Assembly (NCBI GenBank): GCA_963457665.1
Contig: OY735219.1
Span: 16,968,532-17,032,531, forward strand
Origin: Thysanoteuthis rhombus
Lineage: Eukaryota > Mollusca > Cephalopoda > Oegopsida > Thysanoteuthidae
DNA length: 64,000 nucleotides
Direction: 5' to 3'
Part shown: piece by piece, positions 1 through 10,935 of the stretch
How positions within the stretch are numbered: the stretch's first letter is position 1
Layout: every line of letters starts with the position of its first letter
Made by a program: the position numbers and the translations under genes
The notes under the pieces: model-generated
Seen by the model: the letters and a program-made list of their open reading frames with translations, nothing else
What the model was told of the DNA's origin: nothing
Databases searched by the model: none

Positions 1-2458
1 TTTCTGTTTGTCTGATATCCTTTAATCTCTTTATTACAGAAGAAGAACTTTACACATTTTGTCTGGAATTTCGTCCCGTTCTTCTCAATTTATTTGCTTT
101 TCGTTAAAGAGAGATTTACATACATGTGCTCATGAACCCATACATATAGATTTATAAACAATTTTAAATGTTTTTGTTACACACATTATTTCTTATGAAC
201 CTCTGATCACTATGAAAGAGACCTGGGTTATTTATATTTTTCACAGAGGAGAATATACATATATTCATTTATACATACATATTCCCATCCTTCCAACGTA
301 CCTATTATCTCAACAGACACTGATGCATACATACCTTTCCTCCATATATCCCCCACAGGCTATTTATAAAAAAAATCTTATTCACATTTATCTAAATAAA
401 AAGAAACAGAATTACCAATTTCCCAACCTCCATCCTATGATATATAAGAGAGAGAGTTAATTGAATAAATGTGAGGAATATGCGGTTGAGTAATTTCTTT
501 AACTATGTTAGAACATATTTATTCATCAAAAAAAATATGCAGTTACATAAAACAAAAAAGGAGGCAGCAATAACCATTTGTTCGTCTGATAAACCAGCAA
601 AATACGCTTGATGCCTGGCCTATGGAAAAGATGCCACGTCCGATGACTGGGAATACAATTGCCTTAAAGTACTTCCTGCTTTATACTTCGAGTTCATGTT
701 TGTAATGTATAAGTAATCAAATGGTTATACATTTTCATGCTCAGGCATTTTCCCCAAAGCCATTTGCGCTACATTTAATCAACAGGCATTAATGAAAGGC
801 TATTTAATTAGGAAACTGAGTAAACTTAAGGCAACACATCTGGCTAGGATAGGAACAATGAACAGAAGGTAAAACTTGAAAAGAGGGGAAACGTGAGAAT
901 AGAAACACTATAATTATGGCTGTGATGCTCTATTGAATTATCAGATTATAGTCAAACAGACAAATAGTTTCGAATGGATTCAGGTCGATGTATAGGTGGA
1001 TAGATTGAGTAAAATGAGAGAGACCATAACTAAGTTGAGCAAGACAGATATATACGAACATAACCTCAGTTCAGCTCAACGTCTGGTCAAAATAAAAAGA
1101 ACCCAGAAAAATTCTGCTGCACATGTTTTTCGAAAAGGGTGTAAATACTCAAGAAATTATCTATAACATCGGTCACTACCATAGGTAGAACACTAGAAAG
1201 GCTTGAAATTTAGGCCATGACTACTGGCACTGAGTAGGTTCGATGTATATGGATATTTGAATATATGTATATATATATTCAATTTATTATGTCTACATAC
1301 TCTTAGACATTTGCAATAAATAATTTTTATTGTATTTTGATATAATGTACTTTAATCACACGTTTCACCTTCAGGCTTTTTGGAAGACGCAATTTCAAAT
1401 TAAACTATACAAATGTTCAATCATTTCAAGTAACAATGTCTTCCGATAACATAACATATCAGTAGAACAATGCCAAGTATTTTGAAACTGCGAGGAAAGT
1501 CCCTCAATAAGACCAATTGTAATCAATAAACTACATTTAATTCGATCAGTGTGCAACCTATGACCTGTGTGTTACATGATCAGGCACATCTAAGTAACAA
1601 ATACTTGCTTCAAAAGGTCAACGAGTCTGCAACATTCGAGAATATTTTCGTCTTTATTGTGTCACTTATTTGATGGTGTCTATTTAGATAACATTCACAG
1701 CGGTTGGCATATCTGTATGTGTTTTTACATTTTTTCGAGCAAGTAGCCGCCAGCGAATCGAACATTTAATTCCTTCGAATTACAATTTCACCCACACCAG
1801 GTTCTATTTCTAACCAACATAGATTTTAAAAAGAACTGAAAAAAACAAAAAACAAAATCAATGTATTTTAACGTTTACATTGAAATCGGTCTGACTAGAC
1901 GAAACTTATCAGTTTTCAAAAGAGATATGAAGGGGGGAATTAATTTGATAAAGTTTTTTCATTTTTTTATTTCTCTTTTATGCAAGTTTCATTTTAGTAT
2001 TGAATATGTATAAAAATTGCAGATGTTTTGACAAAATTACGACTAGAGAATATGACCCTTTCTACATGCTAATTTCCCCGACGAATAAGTAAAGAGAATG
2101 ATCAAGTGTAGTTTTACTGTTGGAACATTTATCATTTAATGATTTTGGATAGATATCAGTGTATATGAATGTCATTAGTATGCAATCGATTCAATTTAAG
2201 CAAAGAGTAGAAAGAAATCCACTGCATCCATACACATCTCAATAATGTAATTTCTATCAAGGACGAAAAGATATCTTTCAAATAGATCTTGAAATATAGG
2301 ATTGCGTAATGTAACGATATTTTGATATCATTTGAATCAAATATTGTTGCTTTATTATGTGGTTTTTGGAATTGTCATTGTTTAAAGAATTGATTCATAA
2401 TAAAAAAAATTCATTTTCATCGAAAATCAATTCGGTAAGCTTTCCAATTCTATTCCAG
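1..2458. other. Anonymous AT-rich DNA, no gene seen
   Basis: Only short open frames with low-complexity translations are present (for example a Tyr/Ile/His-rich one near 212-460). I see no recognisable protein motif, tRNA-like box pair or tandem array. Confidence 0.6.

Positions 2459-2518
<60 letters not shown>
2459..2518. repeat. Compound (CA)n(TA)n(TG)n microsatellite
   Basis: A CA run passes into a TA run and then a TG run. The whole tract is therefore self-complementary and could fold as a hairpin or cruciform. Open frames through it on both strands are artefacts. Confidence 0.95.
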
Positions 2519-3590
2519 AATAGTCTGGCAGAATTTATAAAGAAAGTTCCCCTAATGGAACACCCTAATGAACAAAGAAGCCAATTTTCGATCCAGCGGG
2601 GCTTGTACTGAATCATCGGATCGCAAATAATTGCAAAAACAAATTTAGATTTCTCATAAATAAAACGAGGTGATCAATGAATTGATCCAGAATTCACAAT
2701 GACGTTTTTAGAATTTTACATTCGATACAAAATAGAAAAAAAATTGCTTGGAAAAGAAATATTTTGGCACAAAGAGAGTTTCCAGGCAAAAATAGATGGT
2801 TAGTTCGGAATATTTAAACAAGTGAGGCAAACTTACAGTCCAAGATTGATTCATTATTTTTTGCCTTGAAGTGATTGTTTCATTGAAGCAAACGTAACCT
2901 ATTGTCTTCCTAACTCTTATTCTCACTTTATGGGTTGCCGCTACTTTGATCAGTTACTCAAGCAGGCATTTGCTGATAAGTTCAACATTTCTTCCATGGG
3001 ATTGTCTCTATAAGCTAGAAAAATCTCGGATAAAAATATCTCGGAAAACGTAATCAAATAACAAAAAAATATCCGCAAAGAGTATTTCAATACTGTATGA
3101 CGATTTTACTCTAACTTCACCCACATTTAATGTTTAAAAATCCAATCTGGCGTTCATGTGAAGCCAAATTTATAAGTGAAAAAATATCAACTTTCCAATA
3201 AACGTATTCAACCTGTTTGATGAAATTTTAGACCAAAAATTTAGAAACAATTCAGATTAGGAAAATGTTTATGAAATTTTTGGGAACGATCAAATCACAA
3301 TTATTGTAAGGAATGTGCATTCACAATTTTCAGGTTTATATTTCAAAATGGCCACCACCAATAAAATCTCTTCTCCGGTGGCCTATTGTCCACCCGTTCA
3401 GAAAATTGTTTCTGATTGAGTAATTATTACGTTGTTATGCATCGGCTCCTGTCTACATCATAAATTTTAAAACAAATTCTTGGATTCACCCCTCGACATC
3501 GATAACTTCTTTGTAATTAAATCGGAGGGAGACGATAATAAAAATGTAGGAAGGAAAAAAAAAGAGGAAAGAAACTGAATACATGTATAC
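2519..3590. other. Anonymous AT-rich DNA, no gene seen
   Basis: Short open frames on both strands resemble no family I know. Nothing repetitive stands out. Confidence 0.5.
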
Positions 3591-4140
3591 TCCACTTCAT
3601 TCAAATCCCATTTTACATGTATGCCGCACTTTTCCTCAGAATTTCATGGCGAACTTTCCGAAACTGTTTGGACGGACAAAAACAAAATGCAGGAATTCAT
3701 GAAAAAAGAAACTACAAAAATCTCTCTCCATCAAGAACAAATTTAGCACATTTTACATAAGTGCTTTAACGTTCCAATACCGATTCCACTTCATCAAAAT
3801 TCATTGGAAACATTCGGAGATATTTTGTAGACAGACTGGAGAGAATACAAGGATGCATAAAATATTAAAAAGGAAAGTATCGCTGAATCGAGAACAAATT
3901 TCTTGATCTTCACTAAAATTCAGTGACATCTCCCTTGACAAATGCCATACCGTTCCACAAGATTTCGTCAAAGTCTTTTGAGAACTCTTAGAGATTTCCG
4001 TATCTCGTGATACCACGTGGGCGGACATGAGTAAATCCAGGAATTCATTAAATATTAAAACGGGAAACGAATCGCTTTCAATCAGAGATAGATTCATAGA
4101 TCCACTCTAAAATCCAATGGCTTCCACCCTTCTAGAGCAA
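3590..4140. repeat. Degenerate satellite-like repeat, about three units
   Basis: Similar blocks recur about every 160-190 bases. Anchors are AGGAATTCAT at 3691, GATGCATAAAATATT at about 3852 and AGGAATTCATTAAATATT at about 4039. Each is preceded by a GACGGAC, GACAGAC or GCGGAC word and followed by a GAACAAATTT-like word (3736, about 3893, about 4133). The units are highly diverged. A 98-residue minus-strand open frame spans them but looks like chance. Confidence 0.45.
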
Positions 4141-4246
4141 ATTTAAGAGATCCATCAATCTTACAAAGTGTCTACAGCGAACATATCCTACGGATAGTCA
4201 CATGAAACATGGACCCGATTAAAAGATTGATTTATGAAACTGGGAT

Positions 4247-4315
4247 CAAAGTCAACATAGTATGGAGGGATCAGGAGACAGCACAGTACACGAAAGAAAC
4301 AGGAGTTAGGAATAT
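4247..4315 (+). pseudogene. RTE LINE C-terminal fragment
   Basis: The plus strand translates to VWRDQETAQYTKETGVRNI. This matches the region WRDHKTAQHIWEKTRVRDII of the RTE copy at 10.6 kb in this same window. The segment is only about 70 bases long. Immediately downstream, at 4315-4358, the opposite strand reads HVIKFMRTFEWQWA, which resembles the next part of the same protein (IIEFIKKSQ, then WRWA). The fragment may therefore be broken by a small inversion. No flanking RTE sequence is recognisable. Confidence 0.4.
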
Positions 4316-4515
4316 CATGCCCATTGCCATTCAAATGTTCTCATGAATTTTATAACATGCTGCAAAACAAGCGACGGGCATAGCAACCGAGAACTCCGAT
4401 CCTCAGAGATCATATGCGGAATTACGACAGTTAAAGAATAAAATGGCATAATATCTGAGTCCATGTATATTTCATCTCTCTCACACCAAACAACCAACTG
4501 AGTTATCGAACACCA

Positions 4516-4840
4516 AAAACTGTGTATACTCAATACTGTGGGTACGAATACACAGGTGAACCATGTCGCCCCTTGAAGGTTCGGGTGGAAGAACACTGAA
4601 AAGCGATGAGCAAAGGTGAAACCAACGTATCGAGTATAGCTGATCATGTATGGAAAGAAAAGGGAGACCACCTACCCCCTCTGGAACAAGGTGGAGATAA
4701 TTGATCAGGAAGAACACTGGAAAATTCGAAAATTGAAAGAGTCGGCCCATATGCTAGGCAAGAAAATCTGCCTCTGTAATCCTAGCATTGAAATGGATAC
4801 CATGTGGGAACCTCTAATAATGAAAGACAGAAAACAATAA
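4516..4840 (+). pseudogene. Penelope-like element, GIY-YIG endonuclease C-terminus
   Basis: This is the C-terminal end of a Penelope-like retroelement polyprotein. That family encodes a reverse transcriptase followed by a GIY-YIG nuclease thought to nick target DNA. The plus strand reads CVYTQYCGYEYTGEPCRPLKVRVEEH, where YEYTGEPCRPLKVRVEEH corresponds to the usual VYIGET..PL..R..EH block. After one in-frame stop it continues KAMSKGETNVSSIADHVW, shifts frame near 4675, and ends HWKIRKLKESAHMLG, then SIEMDTMWEPLI before a TAA at about 4840. The reverse-transcriptase part is missing upstream, so this is a 5'-truncated or rearranged copy. The family call rests on motif recall, with no alignment run. 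Confidence 0.65.
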
Positions 4841-4895
4841 CATCAAAACTGTCACCTGAGGTTTAAGGCTCGTAAAAATTAGCGCCTGTTGTCCA

Positions 4896-5140
4896 CATGG
4901 ACACATAGCGTAGTGGTTACAACATCAGGCAAATTACTGCAAAGTAATCTGATGGTTCTAGGTTCAACCCTAGTGTGAGACAATATAACAATACTACTAA
5001 TGCTAAGAGGGGAGTGTGGTCAATATACCCCCGTCGGACAAATAGCGGGTTTGGTTCGTTACTTCCCCACACCTACCAAATGATACCTGATGAAGGCTGC
5101 AGAGTGCAACAGCCAAAACTTTGTATTAAAAAAAAAACAA
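4896..5140 (+). mobile_element. tRNA-derived SINE
   Basis: A pol III A box (TAGCGTAGTGG, 4906-4916) and B box (GGTTCAACCCT, 4961-4971) lie 55 bases apart, the spacing of a tRNA promoter. The head resembles tRNA-Val-type sequence. A roughly 110-base body follows, then a LINE-tail-like stretch containing CCTGATGAAGGCTGC, and a short A-rich end at 5129-5140. The element begins about 55 bases after the stop of the Penelope-like fragment. It does not form a clean tRNA cloverleaf, so it is a SINE and not a tRNA gene. Confidence 0.65.
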
Positions 5141-5969
5141 CCAAGATGAGGATGGTCCGAATATTAATAGAAATTTTTCATCTTGTTCATAATTTTCATT
5201 ATGTTTTGAAAATACCGGAGCAGCGGCAAACACGATGAAGGAAAAAGATCTACGTTAAAGCACTGCCGACGATGATCAAAATAATACACTTATGTACTAT
5301 CTAGTGCATTATTTACATCATTACATGATGATTTTCACTAATACAAAGGTATGTTTGATTATTTTTTTTTAACTTCAGTATTATCATTCAATCCTTCTAA
5401 GAAATTATATGCTCCATTCTGTGCTGTATGACTATTTGTAAACATTTCACGATGTTCGTAGAGAAATATAGGAAATAGACATGTATATAGAACAAAAAAA
5501 AAACTACCAAATATCTCTTTTGCCTATTGGAGTTACAACTTTGCTGAACTATTCAATATTCCCAAAACCTGTTTCTCGCAGTGAGTGTGCATAACACGAT
5601 TTTTTGTGCCGAGAAAATCTTTCTGCTTTAACATTTCTATTGGTTGGAATCGATTCAAATACAAAAACTCTTGTCAAAACGCACTTGACATATTTTTAGC
5701 TAAATTTGGCCGGTAGAACTTTAAAGAAGAAGAAAATAAAAGAACAGTATGACGTCATGAATTGGAATGCTTGGGAGGTGTTATGTGCAAACAACAAATA
5801 ATCTACTTAACTGTTTCAAAAGAGATACCACTATCAAGTCTACAAAGAGAAGATAGAATTGTTCTCGCCAAATAATATATGAAAGGAGGAGAAGAAATGA
5901 CACGTTTTGCGTATGCGTGAGAGGGATTAGCCAGATTTGTTATTGTTTGAAAGAGAAGAAATCCATCTG

Positions 5970-5971
<2 letters not shown>
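5141..5971. other. Anonymous DNA, no gene seen
   Basis: AT-rich sequence with no recognisable motif or repeat. Confidence 0.5.

Positions 5972-6010
<39 letters not shown>
5972..6010. repeat. (TA)n microsatellite
   Basis: About 19 uninterrupted TA dinucleotides. Confidence 0.95.
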
Positions 6011-6012
<2 letters not shown>

Positions 6013-6299
6013 GGCTTGTCATCACAAAGAGTTGTCCATAGCAATGGGACCATAAACGGCGTTACTTATCTACGGAATAACTTTAGTTAGAAATAAGTCT
6101 TCCCCAGGGCCAGCTCCACCTTTCAAACCAAGAGCTTGTATCCTATGGTCAATCAAAATGATGTTGATAGGAACATGGAACCTAGATCGTATATTTGACT
6201 GGAGTGTCCCAATTCTGGAGCTTGCTATCGGGGATCTATCGCCCTTAATATATGTTACTTTTTAAATATACATTACCCCACCGGAGACATACAGTTCTA

Positions 6300-6302
<3 letters not shown>

Positions 6303-6353
<51 letters not shown>
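6303..6353. repeat. (GA)n microsatellite
   Basis: About 25 uninterrupted GA dinucleotides. Confidence 0.95.
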
Positions 6354-6356
<3 letters not shown>

Positions 6357-7740
6357 TGAGGAGGTGAACAGACTACCAATTAATGTTATTTCACCTATTG
6401 TTCTTCTTTTAAGGAAGTGCTCGGTTTAACACACATACATACAAAGGCTATCCAATATGTATCCAGCCATTGAGTATTAACTGAAAATAGCCTTCTCAGT
6501 ATCATAGTACCTGAGTCCTTTTCAAAGTAACTACCCTTTAAAAACAACCATCCCAGAGCCCCTTTGACCTTTCAGAACAGTCCGTAAGGTTCTTTCAGGA
6601 TTTACATCAGCTTCTAAGTGAGACTGGAACACATTTCCGGCATCTGTGGCCTTGTTCCAGACTGATGGTTTACTATAGTATCCTTACAACCTTTTGGTAC
6701 ATTGTAAAATCATCCATGCATTTAGTATGCTTAACAGTACTAGGAGCAAGGCCACTGGTCTATTTGTTTCAGTCTTTTTGTATCTATCTTGGTAGTTCAT
6801 ATTTATCTATATATCTGATGTGATGAACATGTCCACATCCATCAATCAATCTGAGGTAGATAGATTTATAAATAAATGTGAACCGAAATAGATAAACAGA
6901 TCAGTTGCTTGTCTTTCTATCTATCTCAGATAGCCATAGACTGACAAGCAGTACTGATCTATCTCAATCCCAATCTATTCAAGTTGTTCGTATATATTTA
7001 TGTCACAGTGTCTGAATTCTTGTGAATCCATGCTTCGTTGTTGAATTATTTATTTATCTTGAGGAAGAACAAAGTATACAATACGGGCACGCGTGTCAAC
7101 CATGTTTGAGTTATGCCAGCAAGTATGGCGTCTCTCTCTGAACTTAAAACACGTGATGGTTAGTATCTGCTGAGATTGAAGCGAAGTTGGAAAAAAAGTA
7201 AAACTTGAAATTTATCAGTTTTCTTATCTAAAGAAAAAAAAGTTTATCTTCGTTGAGAATATTAACAAATTATTCAGAGCGAATTCTTATCAAAACAAGC
7301 ATTTCTTTTTCGATATAGAAAAAAGTGAGAGAAAACTGATCTGAAATTATATGCACAACCATTATCAGATATTAGAAAAACCACAAACTAAAAACAGTTC
7401 AGTGGAGAGTGAATAATCACTTTAATCTTTCCAATAGCATGCGTTTACAAAATCATTTCATCAAGTAATTCAAATCTTATTTCTTAAAGAGAAATTTCAA
7501 CTTTATATTTCCTATTATTGCATTAAAAAAATGTAAACCCACGTTGTTTTAGATGCAAAAAATGAATAAATTCGAAGAGACATTGATTTTAATAGCTGAC
7601 CGTTATTTCAAATCGCTCACTGAATTCTTAACGGTGGTTGGAGATAGGGTTGTTCAATGAACGTATACATTGGAAGCATGACAATGTATCATCTAAGGGA
7701 TATGAGCAATCAAGGGAATTTGGGCAAAGTTAATATGAAA
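6354..7740. other. Anonymous DNA with a small hairpin
   Basis: No gene is visible. Around 6898-6957 GATCAGTTGCTTGTC and its near reverse complement GACAAGCAGTACTGATC flank a TCTATCTATCTCAGATAG loop, giving an imperfect hairpin in GATA/TATC-like DNA. The right end abuts the inverted half of the RTE element. Confidence 0.5.
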
Positions 7741-9047
7741 TCCATTTTCCTCGAGTATGCTAGTTATTTGCCTTCGTCCCGAGTTGAGGAGTTTCTTTAT
7801 AGCTTTGAAGCCGACCTTTTTCAAGAGTTAATTCCATGACTGTTGTCGTGTATCTCCTTCTGTCTTCCCTTCGTTTCTTCTTGATCAATTTGTTTAGTTC
7901 AGCCGCTTCAATTTTCTCTCGTTGTTTTCTGTGGCTTGGGGTTTCTGCTTTTTTCCATGAGATTTCTAGTTTCATCTGAGATTTTGCTGATGGGTTGTTT
8001 GCTCATTGGCTTGAATTTAGAGGCTACTTCAATTATTGACGCTGTCATTTTGTTGTTTAGTTCGTTGATTTTGGTGTTGTCTTGTTCAGTAAAAATTCTG
8101 TATCTGTTTTTCAGTTCGAGCTTGAAAGATTGAACGTGCTCTTTTGGTATGTTTAGAGGCTGCAGTTTTGTATGGAACATTTTCCTGCGTTCTTTATTGG
8201 TGTTTATTTGTACTTTACATCGTACCATTCTGTGGTCGCTGCCTACATTGACTTGATTTAGGACTTGGATATCGTTTTTGTCCGTTAGGATGTAGTCTAC
8301 TTCGTTCCTTGTTTCGTGATTGGGGCTCTGCCAAGTCCATTTCCTATTGGGTCCCTTCTTGAAGAGGGTGTTCACGAATTTGAATCCATTTGCCGTTGCA
8401 AAGTTTACAAGATCTTCTCTCTCGTTGCGTATTTTGTATCCAAATTTGCCGACGCAATTTTCATTTCCCTGTCCTACCTGTGCGTTGAAGTCTCCTATGA
8501 TAACATTGAAGTGTTTTCTGGTGTCTTGGAGTAGGGAGTTCAAGTCATCATAGAAGTTGTCTATTTCCTATTGGGTTGATTGTGAAGTGGGAGCGTAGAC
8601 TTGGATTATATTGAGTTTGTAACGTTTTGAAAGTTGTATTGTGACGCTAGCTACTCGGTCAGAGATGGCTTTGAAGCCAGTTATATTGTCTTTCAGGTCC
8701 TTATTGATGAGAAAGCCAACTCCACTTTGTTTTACTTTCTCTTTACCGTAGCTGTAAAGAAGATGTTTGCTTCTCAGTTCGATTAGTTCTTCTCCGGGTC
8801 GTCTTACCTCACTAATGCCTATGATGCCCCATTTGACATTTCTGATTTCACTTTCTAGATCAGTTAGGTGCATGTCAGTTGACAGTGTTCTGACGTTGTA
8901 TGTGCCTATGTATAAATTTGTCCTCTTCTTAACAGTCTTAGAGTTCTGTTTAAATGGTCGCTGTCGGAACGGTGACTCAGTGGGAACAGGTGTTCCCTTG
9001 GTGAAGGATTTGGGTAGTCGCTTTCGGACCTCATCACCCCTACCCAA
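7741..9047 (-). pseudogene. RTE LINE apurinic-type endonuclease domain (inverted half)
   Basis: The domain nicks target DNA to prime reverse transcription. The frame from 9047 to 7911 is open except for one TAG at 8568-8570. Catalytic landmarks of the APE-like fold are all present: GTYNVRTL, IGISEVRR (catalytic Glu), QVYAPTSQS, IIGDFNAQVG (Asp/Asn) and GSDHRMVRC (catalytic His). The frame then shifts near 7911-7925 (EKIEAAELNKLIKKKRRED) and again near 7810 (FKAIKKLLNSGRRQI). The architecture matches the animal RTE proteins often annotated as craniofacial development protein 2-like. The preserved catalytic residues suggest a fairly recent insertion, although the nonsense codon and frameshifts make it non-functional. 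Confidence 0.8.
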
Positions 9048-9205
9048 AGTAAGTGATGTGGCTTTTGGGGCCGATGACCTAGCAGGAACTGACGCGCTCT
9101 TGGTGTAGTGTTTGGGTAGTCGCCCTCAGAGCACATCACCCCCACCCAAAGCAAGTGATGTGTCTGGGCCTTTTGGTACCAACGTCCCAGCAGGAACGGC
9201 CGATA
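9001..9205 (-). repeat. Two tandem 102 bp units in the RTE 5' region
   Basis: GTGAAGGATTTGGGTAGTCG at 9001 recurs as GTGTAGTGTTTGGGTAGTCG at 9103, with similarity continuing through ACCCAAAGTAAGTGATGTG / ACCCAAAGCAAGTGATGTG and CTAGCAGGAACTG / CCAGCAGGAACGG. The period is 102 bases, exactly 34 codons. On the element's coding strand each unit contains the LTLGRGDE / LALGGGDV-type sequence just before the endonuclease. It may be an N-terminal protein repeat or a 5' UTR repeat. Confidence 0.75.
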
Positions 9206-9328
9206 TAATATTTTGTGTGCTAATCATGGGGAGTGATGGGCCATGCCCTGCCACGCTGGCCCAGGACGTGTTGGAGGGGGTCTGGTGGATTGTCCACTGC
9301 GGGTCAGTGGAAAACTTGAAACCTAACA

Positions 9329-10920
9329 ACAGACAGAGACAGGATTGTCGAACGTGCCAAAGAATTCTACCAAAAACTTTATTCGTCCAAACAAGGACTA
9401 CAAAACAATGAGCAAGATACGCAAGACATTAGCAATCAACTCGAGGACTTCCCAAAAGTAACCCCGTGGGATGTGAAAGAAGCCATTAATCAGACGAAAA
9501 AAGGAACTGCCCCTGGACCAGACAACATCACCATCGACCTACTCCGAAAAGCAGGTAAAATCATCACTAGGAAACTGGCCGTCCTCTTCAACTTATGTTT
9601 AAAACACAGTAAAGTCCCAGACGATTGGAACACTGCTATCAATGCTTTTATATAAAAACAGGAAACCCAAAAGACCTCAACAACTATAGGCCTATAAGCC
9701 TATTCAACTGTGAATACAAACTTTTCACAAAGATCATCACCAACCGAATCCCAAAAACACTCGATGAAAACCAGCCACGTGAACAGGCTGGCTTTAGAAG
9801 AAGCTACTCGACCATGGACCACCTGCATCCGATAAATCAACTGAAAGAAAAAGCAGCAGAGTATAAACTACCACTTGCCGTAGCATTTATTGACTTCAAA
9901 AAGGTGTTCGACTCAGTAGAAATCCCTAAGGTCATGAAGGCCATCAGTCGGCAAGGTGTAGATCCAGTATATGTTGAAGTGTTGAAACATATACAATCAC
10001 GGCAGCTCATTTATCAGGCTACATAAAGACTCGGACCTCTTCCAGCTCCAGAAAAGAGTAAGGCAAGGTGATACCAGCTCACCCAAACTCTTCACGGTCT
10101 GCCTCGAGATGATCTTCAGGAGGCTAATAAACGGCAAGTATCTGAGCAACCTCAGATTTGCAGACGACATAGCCCTTTTCGCAGAGAACCCACACGACCT
10201 CCAACTAATGATAGATGAACTAAATGAAAAGAGCAAGAAAGTCAGCCTACACATGAACTTTAGCAAGACAAAGATCATGTGCAACAATCACATTGGAGAT
10301 AAAAACATTAAAATTGAAATCGAGGACACAGAACTCGAGAAAGTAGACCACTACATCTACCTAGGGCAACGAATCTCCATGCGACCCCCAAAAGAAGAAA
10401 TCATGCAAAGAATCACACTAGGATGGCAAGCCTTTGGCAGAGCTAGCTCAACCTTCAAAAATAAGAAGATCCCGTTAATCCTAAGAGAAGGATGTATAAC
10501 CAATGCATCCTCCCAATAGTCACTTATGGAGCTGAAACATGGAACTTAACCAAGAGACAGACCCGTAAGCTGAGAACCATGCAACGTGCGCATGAAAGAA
10601 TGATGCTGGGCCTCACATGGAGAGACCACAAAACAGCACAACACATCTGGGAAAAGACAAGAGTTAGAGACATCATAGAATTCATAAAAAAATCTCAAAT
10701 GGCGGTGGGCTGGCCATGTTTCAAGAATGGCAGACAATCGATGGACATCACGACTCACAACATGGATTCCCCAAGAGCACATGCGCAACCGAGGCCGGCA
10801 AAATGTTAGATGGAGAGACGAGCTAGACAAGTTCAGGAAGTACTGGCTCCGTGACGCCCATGATAGATAAGTGTGGCAAATCCTGGGGAAAGTCTATGTC
10901 CAACGACGGATGCGGAAAGA
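9329..10920 (+). pseudogene. RTE LINE reverse transcriptase and C-terminus (direct half)
   Basis: The polymerase half of the RTE element. In order it shows TDRDRIVERAKEFYQKLYSS, KGTAPGPDNITIDLLRKAGK, DLNNYRPISLFNCEYKLF, EQAGFRRSYSTMDHL, motif A AVAFIDFKKVFDSVE, the QGD box RVRQGDTSSPKLFTV, motif C LRFADDIALFAENP with the catalytic Asp pair, then ILPIVTYGAETWNLTKRQTR and WRWAGHVSRMADNRWTSRL. At least four frame breaks (near 9655, 10026, 10500 and 10695) disrupt it. Several sections of 90-136 residues remain open, so decay is modest. Downstream LDKFRKYWLRDAHDR leads to the GAT-rich tail. Confidence 0.85.
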
Positions 10921-10935
10921 CTGATGATGATGATG

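Larger units (their letters stand above)
7741..10935. mobile_element. RTE-clade LINE with 5' inversion (twin-primed)
   Basis: One non-LTR retrotransposon is split into two opposite-strand halves. The endonuclease half reads on the minus strand from about 9320 down to 7741. The reverse-transcriptase half reads on the plus strand from about 9329 to 10915. The protein order is almost continuous across the break: the minus half ends ...QITSILEENG at 7741 and the plus half starts TDRDRIVERAKEF at 9329. Only a few family residues are missing between them. This layout, with the inverted 5' part lying upstream of the 3' part, is what twin priming produces. The 3' end carries a short CTGATGATGATGATGAT tail typical of RTE elements. 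I could not identify a target-site duplication. Confidence 0.8.

Noticed and set aside
1755..1775. GTTCGATTCG on the minus strand, like a tRNA B box
   Set aside because: No A box at tRNA spacing.
4315..4750. Minus-strand open frames of 118 and 89 codons
   Set aside because: Mostly antisense to the Penelope-like GIY-YIG remnant. Only the last dozen residues at 4315-4358 resemble RTE.
8316..9108. Plus-strand open frames opposite the RTE endonuclease
   Set aside because: Antisense shadows of the minus-strand endonuclease, which has all catalytic motifs.
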